Shown here one piece after another: positions 23,591 to 35,900 of a stretch of 64,000 nt of DNA. The stretch is from positions 62,001-126,000 of the forward strand of contig JAMAHW010000105.1 of NCBI GenBank assembly GCA_023627715.1, given 5' to 3'. The DNA is from Periconia sp. R9002. Taxonomy: Eukaryota; Ascomycota; Dothideomycetes; Pleosporales; Periconiaceae. The position numbers and the translations under genes were made by a program. Each line of letters starts with the position of its first letter. Position 1 is the stretch's first letter. The notes below the pieces were generated by a model that saw only the letters and a program-made list of their open reading frames with translations, was not told the DNA's origin and ran no database searches.

Positions 23591-24835
23591 CTATCTTTTG
23601 CGCAACACATCAACAGTCTCCTTTGTCACAGTCTTAAGTCGGCTCTGAAGAAATACTTTCAACTCCTTCCCAATTGACGAGGCAAACTTGGGGCCAGTGG
23701 TTGCGTTACCATCACTGGAACTACCGGCGTCTAAGCTTGCAAAGCTTTTTGCAAGCTGATCAACGAGACGCACCACTCGATGCAGCTCTGAAAGAACCAG
23801 TTGGGCTCTCAGTTTCCCTTTACCATCCTCGTCAAGTTGGTACTTGCCAACACTGATGGATTGGTTGTGTAATACCTTCTCGACAGTAGCCAGTGATCTC
23901 CCTCCAGGGGTTGTTGCCGTAAGATCATCCCCACATCCAACCGCTCGGTACCAAGCGATTACCTTGGAGGTGATGAGGGTTAGATACAAGCACAACTGGA
24001 GATCCAGAGAACAGGAGCAATTGAGAATGGCACTGATTGCATCAATAGCTTCCTTGTTCTGGGCAAGAACTTGGTCGATCTGCGGGATGTCTTGGGCTGC
24101 CCCGCAGCCCGAAGTCAGGGATGTGCACGTGGAGGGGGGCATATGAAGACGGTTCATGATACCCATCGCCCTACTCATGCAATCCTGTGCATGGTATTCC
24201 AACCGTGGGGTGCTGATGTCCCCACCCGAGCCTGAGGAGCTATCGTTCATGCTGTTGTTGTGGCTGTTGTTGCAAGCTGGAGGCATGAAGTTTGACTGAT
24301 TGAAGAAACCCAAAAGCGAGTTCACACCATCGAAATCGGAGCAGGACTCGAAAGTACTCGAGTCGCTGTCCAATAGACCCATGTCCATGTACGCCGCAGA
24401 GATGTAGTCATCTGTTCCAAGGCCATCCTCATCCATCAGTGACGCGTCACTCGGCGTCACTGTCCCACTGCCACCCGAGAATATTCTTGGCTGCATCTCC
24501 ACGGTCTTCTGTACAGGTGTTGGGGGTGAGAGGTCGGGGCTCGTCTTCTGGTTAAAGTTGAAGGCACTTGGCGTAAGGAAGTCCATGAACGGATTCTCTG
24601 GAAGCTGAATGTCCTTAATGGACAACCGCTTAGGAGTCGTCCCTGCAGGAGAAGCTCGTCGTTTCCCCGTTCGCCGGGACGGTGCATATGCGCAGGACAA
24701 CCCTTTCTCGCTGCATCGTACGCAGGTCGGTTGGTCTTTGCTGCACTTGACTTTGGAGAGAGCACAGTGGTTGCAACTCTCGCGGAGCTTCTTCTTCGGT
24801 CGGGGTAGTACTGGAGACTGAGTTTGATTCTCCAT
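23591..24835 (-). CDS. AflR-type Zn2Cys6 regulator, candidate cluster regulator
   Basis: An intronless frame of 414 residues. A basic PRPKKKLRESC leader precedes the Zn2Cys6 cluster at residues 21-48 (C-x2-C-x6-C-x6-C-x2-C-x6-C), and the run CNHCALSKVKCSKDQPTCVR resembles the AflR finger. A second basic patch SRRTGKRR follows, as in AflR-class factors. The middle is acidic and Ser-rich. The C-terminal part (CSLDLQLCLYLTLITSKVIAWYRAVG, QLVLSELHRVVRLVDQLAK, ELKVFLQSRLKTVTKETVDVLRKR) matches the C-terminal AflR domain, with an intact Cys-rich segment. AflR factors activate aflatoxin, sterigmatocystin and related aromatic-polyketide genes through TCG(N5)CGA sites. It lies 5.1 kb from the PKS 3' end. 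Matching sites occur upstream of the PKS and between the FAS genes. Function here is inferred. Confidence 0.88.
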   Translation of the reverse strand: MENQTQSPVLPRPKKKLRESCNHCALSKVKCSKDQPTCVRCSEKGLSCAYAPSRRTGKRRASPAGTTPKRLSIKDIQLPENPFMDFLTPSAFNFNQKTSPDLSPPTPVQKTVEMQPRIFSGGSGTVTPSDASLMDEDGLGTDDYISAAYMDMGLLDSDSSTFESCSDFDGVNSLLGFFNQSNFMPPACNNSHNNSMNDSSSGSGGDISTPRLEYHAQDCMSRAMGIMNRLHMPPSTCTSLTSGCGAAQDIPQIDQVLAQNKEAIDAISAILNCSCSLDLQLCLYLTLITSKVIAWYRAVGCGDDLTATTPGGRSLATVEKVLHNQSISVGKYQLDEDGKGKLRAQLVLSELHRVVRLVDQLAKSFASLDAGSSSDGNATTGPKFASSIGKELKVFLQSRLKTVTKETVDVLRKR

Positions 24836-27800
24836 AATGCTCTATTTGGATGTGGTGGCACGGTCAACCGGGATATTAGATGGGGCAAGAGGCAGCAGGT
24901 ACACGGCACAATGGAGGACTGAAAAGAGGAGTGGGAGTCATTTAATGTACACCCTGGATTTCTGGCACGTTGCAATACGGACGGAAACGCAGGTCGGTAT
25001 TGATGACTCTGATACCGGTCGCTTTGGCCACTTAGAACCCTCAACCGTACTCTGTGGGGGGACCCCGCTTCTGATACGAGATCAGGGTATTTTGGGGAAA
25101 TCGAAAGTGAGTGCAGACTGCTACTTGATCCACCAACAGCGCTTTTCCGTATTTGTTCATGGATGATATGATCGGTCTTTGACCGCAGCATGAGGCATTA
25201 GTAGCCTGGGATAAGCTGACTGATAGTCTCCCCACCTGTACAGAGCGCGTGTGTAGTTCTTGCCCTTTCAAAGCAAGCAATGGCGAAGTCACCGGGATTC
25301 GAATTATCCAGATCTGACTTGTCTTGGATTGTCTTGGATTGCCTTGGTTTTCGTCCGTCCTTACGGTCTGATTTCTGTAACGCTGGTCCAGCTCAGCCAT
25401 GAATCAATACGGCTTGGTGGGTGCTTGCTGGTTCTGCATAGGGCTATGTTGCTAATTGTCAGCTTTCAAACTGCTCAGGCATACTGCATCCTGTCAGCAA
25501 CAACTAAAGCGAGTTTCGCCTGTTGGCATCTAGAGCTTCGCTTCTCTTCTTTGGGTTGAGGAGAGAATCGACCTGGCTCGGTTGCGCGTGTTCCTGCAGT
25601 GCAGCTCGTTTGTGCTAACCCTTGACGCACGCTCTTTGTCAAGCTTCTACCCAGAGAGCTTGCCTTGCTAGGCACAATAGCTAGCCCATATCTAGGCGAG
25701 CTTAGGCATCCCTTTTGGCTTACACGGAGTTCTCACTCCGCCGGAAATGGTGTGACATGTCTGGAGAACTAACAACCTGTACGAATTAAAGATTGTGCGA
25801 CCTTTACCTACTGCTCCTGATTTGCGTACAGCGCTTGGTACACTATCCACTATCTACGCGACCCATCGTATCAATGATCACCCTCCCTGTACATTATGCC
25901 GGTTACCCGTGCGTTCTGTGAGCAGGGGGAACGCTGCAGCGCCCCTGGCTAACCGCTACTCAGCCCCCTGGTCGAAGGAGACTCAGAGTAGTCTTGTGGG
26001 TTCCTTTCTTTTCATAAGCTTTTTTCTTGGCCCTGATTGCCCAGAACTTTCGTGATCCTTTACGTGAGATCGCCCAGGCCCACAATTTTTTACTGCACTG
26101 TGGGTCTCTCACCACCTCACCTGAAGTAGCGCCGCGCGCCCTGGGACGTCAACTGGGCTGGATTTTTTTGGCATGGAAGAAGATCACGTCGTGGTCCGGG
26201 AAGACAGTGCCACCCCCATAAAATACGACACTACTTCGGGCAAGCTCGGGGGTTGTTGCACTGCATGTGCATTGTGAGGAGGCTTGACAGGACAGGCAGA
26301 AAACAAGTTGGGACCCGCGATTCAGGGTTCTGCCTCAATCCAGAATCGTGGCACTGTAATATGCTATTGTGTGGCGTAGTTGGTTTTGCACTTACCGATG
26401 TGATGACAAGCATATTCAAGTCTGCAGTTGGCGGATGACGGCTCTCACACCGACAACGTGTACAACGCTCAGTCTTCTTCCATTTATGCTCTTTTTATTC
26501 TTTGTTTTTCTTAATTCAGATGCGAGTCATCCGCTTAGCATGTGTTTCTTTTGCACATCTCCTTTTTGAGGTATGCATACGAGTCCACAAGACATCCAAG
26601 AAAAATCGTCATAATATAGTCATCATCATCATCATCATCGGTATCTTCATGTTAGAATCATTATCACAGATAAAATTCGTCCGATGCAACGCACCATTCA
26701 GATGTAATCAATTAGAAAGTACAACCGCAGTCGCCGACGCAAAACACAACACAACACGAAATGGTACAGCGCCAACACGAGCGATTGTCGATCTATCAAT
26801 TGCTAGTTGCGTCGTTGGGCCTTATCGAGGCTGTGAGAGAGGCTTTCAGGCCATGTGCTGCTGCAATGGAAACATTCTTTTATCCCAAAAACGTGGAAGC
26901 AGCTGCGGATAAACATGGGGGTGGTTGCAATGGCGATCGTTTTGGACTTCGGAACGGGAGATAACCCTCCGTATTTCTCGCCACAGAGATACGCCAGCGA
27001 TCTGTGCTAGGCGCCGGTGGATAACTAGTCTACATTTTCTCCAAGCCATGTTTGCCTAGGGCGTTTTCCGGCCTCTACAAATCACTAATCGCCTCTTAGA
27101 GGGTCTATCTGGCGCTGCAAACAACCAACTTAACCTCCGCGGCGTCTTTTGAACCGTCTTACATCCCGTCGGCCCCGAAGCCCTTCATCACGCCTCCGAC
27201 GGTTGCCTCCCACCACCAGCCCACAGTGACTGGTGATCGACCCGCGACGGTCCGCCCCAACTCACGCCTTATCCGCTATCGTTCTCGACCCCTCGCGTTG
27301 TCTGGCCTTCCGGAGTCGACGGCCGCTTTAGCGTCATGCAGGGCAGACTCAGCTCGCCTCTCACTCAGCCAGGTCAAAGACTTTGCAAGTTCACCCAGCG
27401 TCATGATTCCTGCCACATGCCAAAGTCCCTTCAGCTCATGCAGAACTTGAGAGATAGAATGGAGATAGCAAGAACGGGCCGCTCCCCCCCAACCGATCTA
27501 CATGCGCAATGAACAGTCTTTTCATCTGCGCAATCAATATAAAAGCAGAGATAAGAATGTATATCTGAAGAAATGTTGTGGCACATGGCTGAGAGGCGGC
27601 GGCACCCCGTTTGTGCCCTCCCCGTTGTGCCGCTGAAGGCTGCCCGTTCTCGCCTCAAGGGTAAATGACCCTGGTCACGTGGGGTGTGGGGTTCGGGGTT
27701 GACCCCGGATGGACTTTGCGTGTTGAGATGATTGGAAGCAGCATCATCACGCACGATAGGTATCTCGCTTTTTAGCATGTACCAGGCTCGTATTGCGATT

Positions 27801-29978
27801 TCTCTCCGAAAATATCCATCTCATCCGGGTTATCATCCAGAGTCCCTGTTAGATGTACATTTCCAAAGTCCCTGTACATTTCTGCAAAGAATTCCCTGTA
27901 CATTTCCATGTTCCAAAGGTCGCCTCCGAATTCTCGGGTGTTGTGTAACCACACCGGTAGAAATCTTGGAACTTTCCATGCGGCCCGCCCGCTTCCCCGA
28001 CGACACTGCTTGCTTGCCGTGTAGTGTTCAGCGTCGTCTGAGGCTCAACATGATTTCACGTCTCGCCAGGTCGAGTATTACTATGGCCCAGATGTAGCAC
28101 TCAGCCGGAGCGCCCCATATGAGATCTACTTTTCGGCCGAAGAGCGGGACGTTGTTCTTCCGGAACCATAGTAGCAGGAAGCCGAAGGGGATGGTTGCAA
28201 GGTGTTGAGTTGTGACCAATAGGCCGGGCAAAAAATGCTCATCGTCGTTTACTATTGTGGATACGGGCAGCAATGGTTCTTTTCGCACAGAACTCGGATA
28301 GTTGGAAGATGGTAAGCAGTGATATTCGTAGCCGTCAGCTTTCTCAGCACATCCAGCGTCGAGCTGGCTGGGGAGAGACATAGTTCGTGATGCGCCGTCC
28401 AGGTGTCGACAATGGGGCTAGCAGAGGTATGATCGAGGAGTGAGGTGAGGTCGGCAGACGTCAGGCTGCAACGAAAGAGTAGACGAGATTCTATCCAAAA
28501 AAACGCAACTCACGCCAGCCAGCGTAGCAGTGAAGGCGCCAGAAAAAAACCTCAATGCAACCTCACGTAGAAAAAGTGGATTTATTGATTCTGCATCAAC
28601 AGGCGCTGACCGCGTCTCGACACAATCGTAAAAGCTCAAGCGGGCCTTTATCAGTGGACCGTTCGTCATAGATATATATGGACCCAGGACTCGCAAAGTG
28701 CACTGAAAGGCCAGGACGCGCAATCCCATCAGCCATGAAAGCATAAAAGTGATGTTTTAAGAACCACCTACGTACACCACTGCGCACGCAATGCGAGCTT
28801 GACCTGTAAAATCTGCTGCTCGCTATCAATCTTCTCTACTGACTTGCATACAATCCAACCATTAGCATGCTCTTCGCTATCAACCACTGACCTGCATATC
28901 ACTATCATCAGTATGACACCGGGACCTTCGGGGCCTTCGGGTCCCAAGACTTATCTCAGACGTCTCGGGTCCTTCGGGCCCTAACAGCACCCCGAGGGCC
29001 CCGCCGCGCCCTACGTAAGATCCATCCCCAACAAAGTGACACAAAATATCCCCAGCACTGTCTCACGCCACAACCACTCCCATTCCTTCCCCGTTGACCT
29101 GACTTTTGAGTCAGCGCTCAGCCGCACGTACGCCCCGTCGGAACCCCTACCGTGTGCCATCCTGCACGTGCCATAAGGCTGCTTGGTTGGTCCATTATTA
29201 CCTAAGTCGATGGACCTCTTTACATCGTGCTTACATACAGAAGCGATGCGTTTGGAAAATTCGCCATTACGATATACGAGACGATCCCCGAACAGGTGCA
29301 ATATGTGGCCGGTAACCGATCTAATTCCGTAATACGATCACGTAGAGGCCGTGATTGGCTGGAGGCATCCGAGTCGGTGTTTCAGGGAAGGCCGGAGCTA
29401 TTGAGGGGCTGAGGAAAGGAAAATTTGAGGGGTGCCCAACGAGTTCGACGTTGGATGGGAGTCGTATCTAGAAGGGAATGCGAAGTTGGGGATATCACGT
29501 GATTGACCGCGCGGTTTTACCTAGGTACACTTATACATGTATGCAATCACCCTTGAAATTACACGAAAAATCCAATTAGAATCGTAGATTTGCTTTTTAT
29601 GTTGGCGTGGGTGGTTTTGGAGTTTGGCAGATTTTTTGTGTTTATCATTTAAGAGACGTGCATGAAGATTCAAATTCTAGGTAGTGCATCGTTTAACTAC
29701 ATAGGAAAGCCTGACATACATTACACAGAATAAGATCCGAGCAAACAAGAACTGCGCCTGATCCCGCCCAAACGTAATAATAGGAAAGAAGATGGACAGT
29801 GTTATCTCAATATAGGTCCAATATTCAAAGATTAACAAAGGAAAAGCTAACTATCAATTGCTGGTCAAGCGAAATCTTATGAGTGAATGTATCCCATACC
29901 ATCACCGTATCTCTTATCATGAATGCCTATGCCAGGCTGCTTGCTGCTGTTTCACCAAATAGTTACCCCGTATACAGT
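24836..29978. other. 5.1-kb gap between AflR-like gene and NR-PKS, no convincing gene
   Basis: The first several hundred bases are the AflR-like gene's promoter. Further on there are only short frames. Items seen: a CAT trinucleotide run (26621-26639), short direct repeats at 27870-27906, and a GC-rich stretch with three CCTTCGGG copies at 28925-28978. A weak two-exon minus-strand candidate (28744-28515 joined to about 28421-28028, donor GTGAGT, acceptor CTGCTAG) has hydrophobic segments but no family resemblance I recognise. The region may be a decayed mobile element or relic genes, but no transposase, reverse transcriptase or long terminal repeat is legible. Confidence 0.4.
27842..27906. 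repeat. Short direct repeats, period 24
   Basis: CCCTGTACATTTC occurs exactly at 27870-27882 and again at 27894-27906. An imperfect copy (GTCCCTGTTAGATGTACATT) begins at 27842. It is a small decayed tandem array in non-coding sequence. Confidence 0.6.
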
Positions 29979-32900
29979 CTATTCAAGCGCCTTCTCAATG
30001 AACTTGCCAACCTGGCTGATGAGCGGTTTTTGCTAAGAAAGGAATCAGCTTTGAACTTTGTAGTGTGAGAGGGAGGATAGATATCTTACCATCATAGAAA
30101 AGTGATTGCCAGCAACCTTGTCGAAAATTATTTCCGACCCAGGTAGCAGCTTGTCCCACCCGCACGAACCATAATCTCGCCTCTTCTCAAGCAGGAAGTG
30201 AAGTCCCTTGGACTTGCTGTTCAGCAACTCCGCAGGGGGGTTGGTCTTAGGGTCAACTACACTTTCTGTGGCCCAAGTGATAGCAACCCTAGGAATCTTG
30301 CGGTCACGGGGGATCGGCGAAGCGTGATAGTTCTTCAGAACCTCACACGTAGCATTGAAGTGCGGGACAAGGAAGTCTGGGATCGCACCGGTAGAGTTGA
30401 CTCCGGCGGCATAGCCAAACAGGCCGATGCTGTCGCAGAACTCGTACATTTTGTCCGGGAGCGCGTCCATGACTCTTGGGACGGGAGAGTCGATGATGAT
30501 GAGGCTGGAGACTTCCTCGCCTTGCTGGATAAAGCGGGAAGCCACCATGAAGCTCATGATGCCGCCGGATGACCAGCCTCCGATGTTGTAGGGGCCGCGC
30601 GGCTGGCGTCGTCGGATCTCGGTCATGTAGCTCTCCATGAGGTCATCGTAGTGGACTTTCATTGCCCATGGGTCGCGTGCGTAGGGGCAGTTAAGCCCGA
30701 TGACGGCTGCGTCGATGCTCAGTCTGGGCAGCGGGACGTAGGATGAGGAAGAACCGCTGCCGTCAGGCAGGAGGAAGAGGAGCTTTTGGCTGGTGCGAGG
30801 AATGCCCTGGAGAATAACAGACGTCGCGGGTCGGCATTCACCAGTTGGTTTGAAGTCGTTTGCGGGAGGTGTAGGAGGCATCATGACCTCGGAGGAATCC
30901 GAGAGAGAAATTACATCGTCCTTTGTGACATCATGACCCGGGGTGGAGTAGCCGCTTGCGTGTGAGCTGGAGCTTGAGGCTGCTGCATCGGCAGTCTCAA
31001 CAACAGCCGTATCATTCGAGCCTCCGGAGAGAAACTTTTTGAGCTCGCCAACGGTAGGGAGGTCGAGGAATATAGAGAATTCGAGGTCGAGGTCTAGTCC
31101 CAGTTCTTCTCTGAACCTGCTAGAAATGACCATAGATAATAGCGAGTCGATTCCTACGTCGGCGAACGCACATTGGTCAGTGAGGTCGTCAAGGGCAATG
31201 CCAGTCTCTTCGGAGACGATGTCCATAGCCGATGAGATGAGCTCACTGGCGGCGCCCGGCGAGCCAACGTAAGTCAGAGACGGCCCATCCGCAGAGGCAG
31301 ATTCAACGGGTTCAGGGGCTGGTTTTTCAACCTTGGGCGCTGGCACAGGTGCAGGTGCGGGTGCAGGTGCAGGCTGGGCGGGCTCAACAGTGATTGATGG
31401 CGTTGGCGCGGCCGGTGTAGCATCAGTGTAGCTTCGAGCAGCTGCAGCGTTTGCATCCGGAGGGTCGAGGAAGTCCTTCAAGTGTTTGACAGTAGGGAGA
31501 TCTAGGAAGATAGAGAATTCTAGATCTAGATCCAAGCCCAATTCTTCACGGAAGCGAGAGGAAATAACCATAGAGAGAAGTGAGTCGACACCAACATCGG
31601 CAAAAGCACACTCGTCTGTCAGATCTTCGAGAGAAATACCTGTCTCTTCGGATACGATCTGCATTGCCGGATCGATCTTTTCAGTGTTCCTTTGACGAGG
31701 TGCTTGAGCGACAGGCGCTGGCGTTGGGGTGGGTGCCTGGATCTTTTGAGCCTCCGGTGCAGGTTTGGGAACAGCGGGTTTCGCAGCCTGAGTTTGCTGT
31801 GGTTTGGCAGGCTGAGGTGCTGGCGTCTTCTGAGGCGGACCTGCCTTGGCAGGTGTTTTCTTAGTCTTGTAGGGATTCTGTGCTTCGGCGGAGGCAAGAA
31901 TAACTTTGAATACGCCACGAGGAACCCACTTTAGTTCGACACCTTTGAAGTATGCAACAACCTTGTCACCGTCGAGCATGGCAGTATCACCCTCCCAGAG
32001 GCCACCCGCAGTCTTGACCATCTTCACGTAAGTCCTGTACGACTTCTTGGTAGAGATCTCCTCGTACACCTGGAGAGACTTCCAGCCGTGGTTGACAAAC
32101 ATGTCGGTTTCCAAGTCGTTGCTGTCTCTGCAGTTCATGACGAAACCGGCCGTTTGAGTCAGAACGTCGATGTATGCTGGATGAGTGCCGAAAGAGCCTT
32201 GAGACTTGACGGAACTGAAGTTGACAATGCTGCTGGCCTCGAAGTTCTCGGAATCAAGAACGATCTCATCAACCGCTCGGTAGTCGGGATGGAATTGGGC
32301 TAGAGTGCCAATCATCTTGTATGCGGCAGGACCACTGACGCGGATGGCTTTGCCTTCTGAAGCCCTCTGCTTTAGAGCCTCCAGACGCTTCAAGTAACCT
32401 GGGATGAGTTGCTGCACCCGCGGAAGCGCCGCAGACTTCTCAGTGAAACGAAGGGTGCACCATGCATGTTCCAAAGTTGTTTTGCCGTTGGCATTGACGC
32501 TGTAGAATTTGCACTTGGCCGTTTTCTTATCCCAAGAGGCTTCAGCAGAAGTTCGTACAAGTTGAGGTCCGGCACCATGAGGGATAAGGGCCTTCTCAAC
32601 GACGAGATCAGAAATCTCAACCAAACGCTCTTTCATATTTGGTTGGAAGCGGTCAAGCAAGTATTTACCGACAACAAGACCCATGTCGGCATAAACGGAA
32701 GGTGTTGTGAGAGGGATTTCGTTGACTTTGTGGCCTTGGGCGATTGCGTACACCTCTTTCACATGGAAATCAGTTTCCCCAATGACAATGGACTTGTTGC
32801 CCTCATTAGACTCCTCGATGAGCTTGTGCACAGTGGTGCTCTCAAGCTTTGGTTTAGGCGCGGAAATTGCCTGATAACCACGCACTCTTCCCACCATCTG

Positions 32901-35900
32901 GTCGATCTCGGCCTGGAGCTCAGGATCTCCTCGAGTAAGGCACCAATCGCCCTCATACTGCTGCCAGTAGTCCTTAAGATCCCAGCTATAAGCAGGGAGG
33001 TCTTGCAGGACCTTGTGGGATGCCTCAAAGGGACGTTGGAATTCACCCCAGTTGAGGTCCATGCCGCCGCCAAACAACGCTGTGAGTGCAGACGACAGAA
33101 AAGGCCAGCAGTCCTTGTTCCGCATGAGGGTTGCGAAAGTTTTCATGTCCTGTCCAAGGGTGGCTTTCATCATCAGAGAAACAACAGCTGTTGGACCGAT
33201 TTCGATGACGACTGATTTAGGTGTGACTGTCTTGTTCGTCTGAGCATTGAGCAAGGCGTCGCGCATATTGACAGTCTCACGGCAATGCCTGACGAGGTAG
33301 TGTGCTCTAAAGACACCGCCCTCGGTGACAATTTCGCCAGTCAGCGGGCAGATGACTGGGATCTTGGGAGCAAGGAACGTGACACCTTGAGCAGCTTCCT
33401 CGAATGGCTTCAAGATGGGATCAACCTGCGCAGTATGAAATGCGTAAGGAACCTTCAAGACCATCATCTTCAGCTTCTGTTTCGACAAGGTAGCTTGGAT
33501 AGAGGAGATCTGGTCGTGAGCAGCACCAACAACAGTGTCCTCGGGACCATTGATACACGCAATCTCATACTTCCTGCCTGCTAAGAGTCTCTGGACGTCT
33601 GCAGCAGGGGCGTGTACAGCAAGCATTCCCTGGCTATCTTTCGTGCAATGATCTTGCAAGAGCTCAGCGCGTTTACCGACAAGGTAAATGGTATCAGAGT
33701 CTGAGAGAACACCGGCAACGTTCAATGCAGCGTACTCGCCCAAGCTATGCCCGACAACGGAGCTTGCTTGTACTCCCCAGGATGCCCAGAGGCGCGCAAG
33801 AGCCATTTGCATAATGGTCGTGGCCAGCTGAACGACCTGTGGAGTGTAATCATTGATGTTGCCTTCAGTGGTGGTGAAGATCTGCTGGACGCTTGGGAAG
33901 CCATGAGACCGCCCAAGCTGGTCGAAACGGGCAATTTGGCCACGGAAGTAGCCAAATGCTTCGTATAGCTGCTGACCCATTCCAAGATACTGTGAGCCTT
34001 GACCAGTAAACGCAAAGGTTACCTTGGGAGGAGCGATTGCGCGGTTGTGTCCATCGCCTCGTTCCAAAGCGGCTTTGAGCTCGCCCACGATCTCATCAAG
34101 ATTTTCACCACTGACGATTGCGCGATGGGGATGGTGCATGCGACGAGCTGTGAGCGTATAGGATAGCTCACCTAACGAGAGGGTCGATTTGTTGTTCTCG
34201 ATATGATTGATCAGAGCCCTGATGTTGCCGTTCAATGAGGACGCACATTTCGCGGATACAGGAATAATATGGGAAGTGCGCGTGTCTGGCTTGCTTGACG
34301 ACGGGACTGGACGAGGAGCGTCTTCAACAAGAAGAGCAGTGTTACCACCCGCAGCGCTGAAGTTGTTGATCAAGACCTTGCGGGCTCGACCCTCCGGGCG
34401 CTTCCAAGGTGTGGGTTCGAAAGCAATGTGCACGTTGCGCTGCTGGAAGTCGGTTGGGAAGTTGTGGTTGATTTTGCTTCCCGGTTTGATGCCAACATGA
34501 GGCGGGACCTCGTTCTTGCGCATCATTTGAAGCACCTTCACGAGACTAGTCACGCCTGATACACCCTCTCCGTGGCCAACGTTTGCTTTGGCTGTACCGA
34601 GGTATAGAGGTTGATCAGGACGGCGGCTGTAGTCGGGTGCAAAGGTAGTCAAGACAGACTCCATTTCAACCACATCACCAACTTGCGTGCCTGTGAATGA
34701 TTAGTATGACCACTTTTTTTTTTTTTTTTTTTCATCGCGAGACTTTACTTACCGGTTCCATGCATCTCAATGTAGTCTAGCTCATGGTAGTCGGTGCCGG
34801 TCTGATTCAACACCTTGTTGAAGAGACTCTTTTGAGCACCAACATGGGGGCGAGTGATGGAAATAGACTCTGCTGAGTGATTCGTGGCAGTACCTGAGAT
34901 AATTGCCATGATTGGATCACCGTCAGCCTCTGCGTCTTCCAAACGTTTGAGAATGACAGATCCAACGCCTTCAGCGCGGCAGTAACCGTCGCACTTATCG
35001 TCGAAGGGCTTGCAGTTGCCTGTCCTACTCAGGAAGAATCCACGATCTAAACCTGAGTGGCCATCGGGGTTGTTAACCATATTTGAGCCACCAGCTATGG
35101 CGGTATCGATATCGCCCTTCCATAAGGAGTTGCATGCCAAGTTAATGGCTGCCAAACTAGATGAACCTAGATGGTGCGGGGGAAGGTCAGATTAATTCAA
35201 ACAGGGCACTTGGTGTCCGCATATTACTTAGTGCCGGGGAAAACTCACAGGCAGTGTCAATAGCGAAGCTCGGGCCAGTGAAGTTGAAGCAGAAATTGAT
35301 GCGACCTGGCATAAAGGCTCGATTACCACCGACAATGAAATACGTATCGATATTTTGAGCCGAATTCGTCTCCATCCAATCATTGGAAGTTACGCCGTGA
35401 AACACACCGAATCTATCAGTCTGCGTGGATGGAGTCGTTCCAGGGACAACACCAGCCATTTCAAGGGCTTCATACGTCGTCAACAACGTCACTCTTTGAC
35501 CGGGATCAAGTTGGCTTGCTTCAGCTGGACTGATCCCAAAGAACCGTGGGTCAAAGAGACCAGCAGTTTCCAGCCAGCAACCCCATGGCGTCGCACCTGT
35601 ATTTCTTCGCTTCGCAGCAGGATCCACATGCGTAGCGACACTCCAGCGTTTCGCGGGAACTTCCTTGACGACATCGAGACCACGTCGGAGAAGATCCCAG
35701 AATTGCTCAGGGTCATCTGCTTCAGGGAATCTCCCGGACATGCCAATGATGGCGATTTTGGATTTGTCTGTACGTCCAGGATTACGCGCTGCATCTTTGT
35801 CTTCTTGAGGATACACTACTTGAATAGTCACCTCAGATTCTTTCTGGGTAGCCCAGGCGGCGCTTGGTCGGAAGTCGCTAGGTTCAGCTGTGTATCTGAG

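Noticed and set aside
26621..26639. CAT trinucleotide run
   Set aside because: A very short microsatellite with no evidence of function.
28028..28744. Two-exon minus-strand candidate with a perfect GTGAGT donor and hydrophobic segments
   Set aside because: Two of the possible frames after the acceptor look equally plausible, the protein matches nothing I recognise, and the start context is poor; mentioned only in the gap description.
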